Origin: Kentomonas sorsogonicus
Lineage: Eukaryota; Euglenozoa; Kinetoplastea; Trypanosomatida; Trypanosomatidae
Direction of reading: 5' to 3'
NCBI GenBank assembly: GCA_030347455.1
Contig: JAQOSZ010000009.1
Span: 297,001-361,000 of the forward strand
Length of the DNA stretch: 64,000 nucleotides
Shown here piece after piece: positions 61,514 to 64,000 of this stretch. How positions within the stretch are numbered: position 1 is the stretch's first letter; each line of letters starts with the position of its first letter. Under the pieces are notes generated by a model that saw nothing but the letters and a program-made list of their open reading frames with translations, ran no database searches and was not told the origin of the DNA. The position numbers and the translations under genes are program-made.

Positions 61514-61915
61514 GCGAATAACTTCTTCTTCTTTCCGTCGACTCCCAACGCCGCCGCGGCCCCCGGGGGTGCTGGCGGCGGCGGCAGCTCCTTCCCCCCT
61601 CCGCCGCCGCCCCCCGGCAAGCGCAGCCTCGCGTGCGTGCGGGCCGGCACGTACGCGGTGGTCGGCAGCGGCGTTGCGCACGTGCCGGAGCAGCTGGTGG
61701 AGCTGTTTGAGGGTCTGTTTGCGCGCTCGCCGGCGCGGCGGTGGACGGTGGAGCAAGTCCTCGACCACCCCATCAGCTACGACACGACGTTTGTCGAGGA
61801 GGTGATTCGAGACCTCGAGGCGATGCAGAGGGGTCTCAGAGTGATGGGCGGCGACGCGGGGAACGAGGAGAACGCGAATGATAATTTCGACCTTTCCTTT
61901 GCTTCCTCCGTGTGA
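45366..61915 (+). CDS. Giant multidomain protein kinase: PAS-like, C2H2-like finger, degenerate receiver, STE11-like kinase
   Basis: From ATG 45366 to TGA at 61913-61915 (16.5 kb, about 5,500 residues if read through) I find coding-like sequence throughout and no spacer, so I treat it as one gene. In order: Asn/Ser/basic-rich N-terminus; PAS-like pieces (PIVYVNAAARRLLG near 46495-46540 and LVELFGFSPASYLSLDRW near 47549-47602, separated by a low-complexity insert); a segment near 50160-50390; a C2H2-like finger (50797-50866); a Lys/Glu-rich central part with one uninterrupted frame (51137-55900); Asn-rich linkers; a receiver-like domain (58932-59180); and a Ser/Thr kinase with motifs GAGGFG, MKEI, HRDIKPEN, DLG and SPE. 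The kinase ends near 61790 (RRWTVEQVLDHP). The combination recalls fungal Rim15 (PAS, zinc finger, kinase, receiver) in content, not order. More than 20 frame changes occur, mostly in AAT/AAC arrays. A split into two or more genes remains possible. Confidence 0.6.
46490..47640 (+). other. PAS-like segments split by a low-complexity insert
   Basis: EYPIVYVNAAARRLLG resembles the N-terminal PAS motif (I-x-Y-x-N-x-A-x-x-x-LLG). About 1 kb later, VELFGFSPASYLSLDRWAEQ resembles the PAS helix region (ELFGYSPEELLG...W). Between them lie Lys, Ser, Gln and Glu-rich repeats. They could be two PAS domains or one PAS interrupted by an insert. The match is short and uncertain. Confidence 0.35.
50788..50872 (+). 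other. C2H2-like zinc finger in the giant kinase gene
   Basis: The segment YYCRLCSKAYSS...DRHRWLAHR shows C-x2-C-x12-H-x4-H spacing, a canonical C2H2 finger with an aromatic residue at the usual hydrophobic position. Basic residues follow. It is a single finger, so protein binding is as likely as nucleic-acid binding. Confidence 0.6.
51137..55900 (+). CDS. Longest uninterrupted frame of the giant kinase gene (central charged region)
   Basis: 1,587 codons without a stop, in frame with upstream Asn-rich sequence; the ATG at 51137 need not be a real start. It is rich in Lys, Glu, Ser, Asn and Gln. Non-repetitive islands: LYTSPNEPLVQMRLLLNNNP (about 52450-52510), ALVSRRTGRVTIYFPYM (about 52549-52600), LRSVSLFGIPALRIMAQAV (about 52650-52710), VTWEDFFFPSRRPPPPG (about 53430-53480), and IDEWLRSAEVQPLDP (about 54397-54445). 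Long Lys/Glu stretches (about 51360-51750 and 54085-54300) would form charged helices. I recognise no catalytic domain. It is listed separately because it is the part least affected by frame breaks and could be taken for a gene on its own. Confidence 0.55.
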   Translation: MFDDCSGSDLEGDAAAEAEADRANPLERDLVGGRRLQLLLLLASRYKEEKAVERRQMLIDKLKTQSAEARHENQHHQRDRKDKRKKRKDKDRKEKKKELKSMDTLPSLSFPSASAAEAAAAAAVATKPSPAGPSPPSPSSDVAGEKDSSHAAAAAAALVSFASTPSQQERREKKRQEKRKKRAEKEKEKAKRKEQEKEQEQQKGLDTADADNSHPNTIATTTSTSDTNTTSSSSSNSSNSSSDSTSEDGSNDNAAAANSTVMLATADPETEARARNFPFLFHTVSSDSDSDSDTESNDTGDSSEEEEKEEKKEEEEEEGDNNVCDSNKNNGVVGRVPEESNGDAEALELAAGANAVDGSGGGGLNDTSASAALDAEKKARKKEKNSIQDRRESKNNQTKRRKTNKKNKKKSKSAEARRRKEKRLERMNARYVNGARRVELYTSPNEPLVQMRLLLNNNPEYQETMAQAGCCALVSRRTGRVTIYFPYMTTAKLWHLKEERILQAPDLRSVSLFGIPALRIMAQAVEEQEDPDFFFIKGSTVPLAPTQTQSDFGAPATADASDTDTPSARMIDDEYADDDYEKREGDEENQQGGEEHCFSLVSASDSSGGSSEKRAAAPPKSQKKRSRDNQSKIKSKSASPKTAKQQLLHRAGALGGEVKSAVLRAWIESVSAMRLERQDNNSSNSNAFSNANNTNVSGISGLTGGANNIAFGGNINNNGRMNNNNISNINTGIDTATDSAKANESNMYVAAGNGEMFRKHDGSAVTWEDFFFPSRRPPPPGQRWSSVPAAPAGSAPPFSQSSPSRSQSMQLLPINNNNSNHNNNNNLNDHVSVGGETNDDDPDAPRRVTRLGSMASAGGGGGGIPSSGSQGSHQQQQQQQRGRPVLGASPSNVSFASSPNNLYNSVGYGAVFSPSRDRRRGSRVVGFHYEQVEEKFAEEAKRKSFKMPPLADFYTDTDTEEEEGRGSGKNKSATPNSNRIAKKDEEKMKRQQKEKETATAEAHAATKKDADAQQRRTSLTEKEAEQTKSKQHEAEEAEAEEAAKRKTAQKAEKPEAADATPKTTIRLGEEASLLELRKVPRSDEANRIDEWLRSAEVQPLDPTSMTEIEIPKEEKGKEELKEEKEAEAVAVESGVTHQQQQQKQPEKKEEEEKEKGKTTSSSPLEEGEERTEKEQHQKHPESGRSGGDHEPQGDGAKATAATATAEETTPENDKKTRSDDHKDDGMDNFSFSSSGGRYAGDGGAIVSLPVVLSFPPSTRGHAPLARSPRRQHHQAAEADGAKPTAAAATTTTTTTREAASSPAGAEAERQHEKQAAETRPLDNNNNNDYNNNKDYNALDTDVHLGVPPPHTGDDGKRKTHHHQQQQLSTGVGRSANSGGGDGDGSTPNPDAALAASPRPPNALEGTLTTSTDPGTGGTGRRGSPRLTPRRPPSDNNSNATRRPESAATATPTGTGPSSLPRARRTYLLPGPEFPNHNNNNNNNSVSDSSANDNSSHLALLANNNSNNNFNLQTNNNNNNNNSNISNIINNFSVSDTTVDDASSLPYLPPVKHHGEVTAIPDLAQLRQYKQSSSNNDRNNNNNNNNTS
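58184..58234. repeat. AAT array, 17 units (poly-Asn)
   Basis: 17 perfect AAT units followed directly by ATAATAATAA, that is, by the same array missing one A. The missing base shifts the frame and the upstream frame then stops at 58519; the downstream coding pattern (HHNHQQRRSGGGG) resumes in the neighbouring frame. Confidence 0.9.
58932..59180 (+). other. Degenerate response-regulator receiver-like domain
   Basis: From MRLLVYCSPPHE the segment follows receiver order: first strand (LLVY), helix (LEEMLAERGH), second strand (VTVFAS), helix (MKRHLHRG), third strand FDIIALEWRPEFIDG (receiver pattern FDLVLMD-x-x-MP-x-MDG), helix, then DSVVLLYH. The residue at the phosphoacceptor position appears to be Glu (codon at 59082) instead of Asp, and the acidic pair after the first strand is replaced by Cys-Ser. 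It would be a pseudo-receiver, possibly locked in an active-like state. The assignment is by pattern only. Confidence 0.55.
59337..61795 (+). other. STE11/MEKK-like kinase domain with two long inserts
   Basis: GAGGFG at 59367, Lys at 59433 (MKEIPL, typical of MEKK/STE11 kinases), the alpha-C region and hinge FYIFMELAHGTL; then a long Asn/Ser/Gly insert (about 59620-60095); HRDIKPEN at 60207, DLG at 60264 (DFG variant), GTQAYMSPE to 60347, and DMWSFGCVLANML (about 60382). A second insert (about 60490-61660) separates the C-lobe's last helix (PEQLVELFEGLFARSPARRWTVEQVL). One extra C just before HRD (60206-60207) breaks the frame in the active site, yet both sides are perfectly conserved. Confidence 0.8.
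60737..60776. repeat. AAC/AAT array in the giant kinase gene
   Basis: AAC units followed by about 12 ATA/AAT units with a lone-base phase change near 60740, another frame break inside an Asn tract. Confidence 0.8.
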
Positions 61916-62911
61916 TGTATTGTTGGTTTGTTTCTTTGTTTTTATTTCTATTACTGTTACTAGTGTTATTAAGTACTGTTCTGCTTGTTTGTTATTTGCT
62001 ATGGCAACTGTCGTTGCTCTCTCTCTCTCCCACTGGCTGAGGCATTACTGTTACTACTTGTACTGCTAATTTTTCTACTATCAGTAGCCGTATTTATCAT
62101 GTTTTTCTTTACGGATATGACCCCACTGCATGTACTCCTAGTTGTTTGTTTGTTTTTCGGTTGATTGTTTTTGCTATATCCCCGTTGACTTTTCTTCTTT
62201 TATATATATATATATATACATACACAGCTCTGTACATTCAATTGCGCCACACTAGCACGGTACATGTTATCGTATTATGAAAAGTGGCGCTATTATATTA
62301 TTATTATTATTATTTCTCTATTTACTCTCTATTTTTACTCTTCTTTTTTTTCTTCATCTGTTGTTTCCGTCTTTATTCGATATACACATGCAAGCGCACA
62401 CACGTACGCACACATTATATACATATAATACATACATACACTTATTTTTCTGACGTACTTCCCCACATTATTGATGCAGTTCTCCATCACTCACTGTGAG
62501 TAACACTCATAAATTCCTATTTGACAAAAAAAAAATATCATTTGTTTGGCTTTTTTTCTCCATCCCGCAGACGGTACTAATGATTCTGTCCCCCTCCCCA
62601 AGAAAAAATAAAAACAGAGACGTTGGAGGAAAAGTTTACCTCTCTGTCAATGTTAGTTCACTTTGCTTCAAGAGAAGACTGTAAATGCTTCAAACTAGAA
62701 AACGAAAGTCATTCTTGTCATCCTTTCTCTCTCTCTCTCTCTCTTCCTGTCCTACACACACATAAAAAAAAAAAACAGCAGAAATCAAAACGAATCATAC
62801 GAAAGACAAGAAGCAAAGAAGGAGAAACAGTAATCAGTATTAAAAACCAAATCACACACTCACACTCACACACACATACACACAAAGTATTACATACATA
62901 TATATACGAAA
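61916..62911 (+). promoter_or_regulatory. Spacer with splice acceptor for the sirtuin gene
   Basis: No gene seen in 1 kb. Contents: T-rich tracts, TA repeat (62203-62218), TTA repeat (62295-62313), a CT-rich tract (about 62722-62753) followed by an A-run and AG at 62777-62778 and 62780-62781, the likely acceptor. The 5' UTR (about 130 nt) carries an AC repeat before ATG 62912. Confidence 0.45.
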
Positions 62912-64000
62912 ATGAAGCCGATACAGTATGCGTATCGGCGGATTGTGGTGCTGACGGGCGCCGGAATCTCTGCGGAGAGCGGACTGGACACTTTCCGCAC
63001 GGGAAAAGACGGCCGGCGCGGCGCGGGCGTGGGGCTGTGGGCGGGGCACGCAGTGGATAAGGTCGCCACACCCGAGGCATACGCGCGCGACCCGTACATG
63101 GTGCATGATTTTTATAAATGGCGGCGGGCAGAGCTGCTGGGCAGCGATGGCCATCAGCAAATGAATCGCAGCGATAACGACGACGATGATAGTAGTAGTA
63201 ATAGTAGTAGTAGGAGCAGGAGTAATGGCCAGAATATGAATCACAATAACAATAATGAGAATCAGAATCAACAGGAGGCGGAAGGTGATAGCACAAACGC
63301 CAACAAGTCGGGCGGCGCTAAGCCAAACGCGGCGCACATCGCGTTGGCGCTTCTGCAGCAGAAATATGAAGAAGCGAACGCACTGAAGACTCTCGCCGTG
63401 CGTGGGCAGGAAGAGGGGGAGGAGGTGGGGTCCAAACTTCGGAATAATAATAGTAACGAAGACATAGAGGATGAACACTTTCTTGAGTCGTACATGAGTA
63501 ATCGGCTCTCCCGCCGTCCTTCCACTAATAGTAATAATAGTAATAGTAATAATAATAGTAGTAATAAGTAGATAATAATAATAGTTCAGAAAAGCACTAC
63601 AGTGTGACGATTATCACTCAAAACGTCGACGACCTTCACGAGAGGGGCGGCGCCGCCGGCGTCATTCACATGCACGGCTCCCTCACAGAAATGCGCTGCG
63701 AGGCGACCGGCCGCGTGCACCCGTGGCGCCGCGTTGACTTTGACTACGACGCGGACCGCTGCGTGTGTTGTGATTGCGGCGACAGTGGGGATGATGATAA
63801 TGGTGTCGGTGAGACGAATGATATGAATAAGAATAAGAATAAGAATACGTTGGCCAGTGCGAATAATAATAATAGTAATGCTGCTGCTGTCGCCACCGAT
63901 GACAGCGTTAAAGAAGGCGAAGCGAGTAAGATAATAGTAATAGTAATAATAACAATAACCACATAAGAGGCAGTCGCCTCCGCCCAAACATTGTGTGGTT
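62912..64000 (+). CDS. SIR2rp3: Sirtuin, SIRT5/SIR2rp3 type, 3' end outside the window
   Basis: NAD-dependent lysine deacylase. ATG 62912. Residues 16-24 read GAGISAESG (NAD-binding signature). [10 protein letters not shown] and FYKWRR follow; Tyr68 and Arg71 form the Y-x-x-R pair that in SIRT5 recognises succinyl or malonyl groups, pointing to a deacylase of class III, in trypanosomes SIR2rp3, which is mitochondrial. [16 protein letters not shown] and MHGS (catalytic His, about 63673) are in place, and [12 protein letters not shown] near 63965-64000 matches the family's LRP-x-VWFGE motif just before the edge. Asn/Ser-rich inserts lie at about 63150-63290, 63435-63580 and 63785-63960. Frame changes occur in AAT arrays near 63570 and near 63930-63960. 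The first zinc Cys pair appears incomplete (one Cys near 63697), while CVCC (about 63761-63772) could form the second. Confidence 0.85.

Noticed and set aside
6511-64000. Genes as true pseudogenes
   Set aside because: Motifs and GC-rich third positions persist after each break and catalytic residues are kept, which is unlike decayed genes; ten of twelve neighbours being dead is also implausible.

Overview
The window looks like nuclear DNA of a kinetoplastid, most likely a trypanosomatid. All twelve genes lie on the + strand and I see no introns. Each gene is preceded by an AT-rich spacer with a polypyrimidine tract followed by AG, as expected for trans-spliced polycistronic transcription. Coding DNA is GC-rich with GC-rich third positions, and the first PARP has the basic-tail/WGR/PARP layout known from trypanosomes. 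Standard stop codons are used. I found no tRNA, rRNA, CRISPR array, virus-like element or transposon.

Left part (1-15 kb): an unrecognised low-complexity protein (138-3488, frame open to the left edge); an intact PARP (3955-5664); a small conserved protein of unknown function (6511-7161); a second PARP with three apparent WWE modules in front of WGR and catalytic domains (7809-10900); and an AATF/Bfr2-family nucleolar protein (12650-14494). Two PARPs within 7 kb is unusual for this group.

Middle (15-33 kb): an 8 kb gene whose C-terminal half matches the pattern of THO complex subunit THO2/THOC2 (15221-23228); a coiled-coil protein (23851-25347); a divergent cyclophilin with a long tail (25880-27819); and a probably mitochondrial protein with zinc-ribbon repeats like DUF4379 (28654-32636).

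Right part (33-64 kb): two very large, asparagine-rich protein kinases and a sirtuin. The first (34893-42744) is a PH-AGC kinase with a candidate N-myristoylation start. The second (45366-61915) spans 16.5 kb and seems to combine a PAS-like segment, a C2H2-like finger, a degenerate response-regulator receiver and a STE11/MEKK-like kinase. The last gene is a SIRT5/SIR2rp3-type sirtuin cut by the right edge.

A feature of the whole window is that nearly every gene after 6.5 kb changes reading frame, about once per kb on average and more often in the Asn-rich right half. Conserved motifs resume in the new frame each time, usually after a one-base gain or loss in a homopolymer or an AAT/AAC array. 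I therefore give gene spans across these breaks. The breaks go in both directions, which favours assembly indels over programmed frameshifting, but reads or transcripts are needed to settle it. No operon logic applies; neighbours share a transcription unit but not an obvious pathway, apart from two PARPs (ADP-ribosylation) and a sirtuin (NAD-dependent) in the same window.
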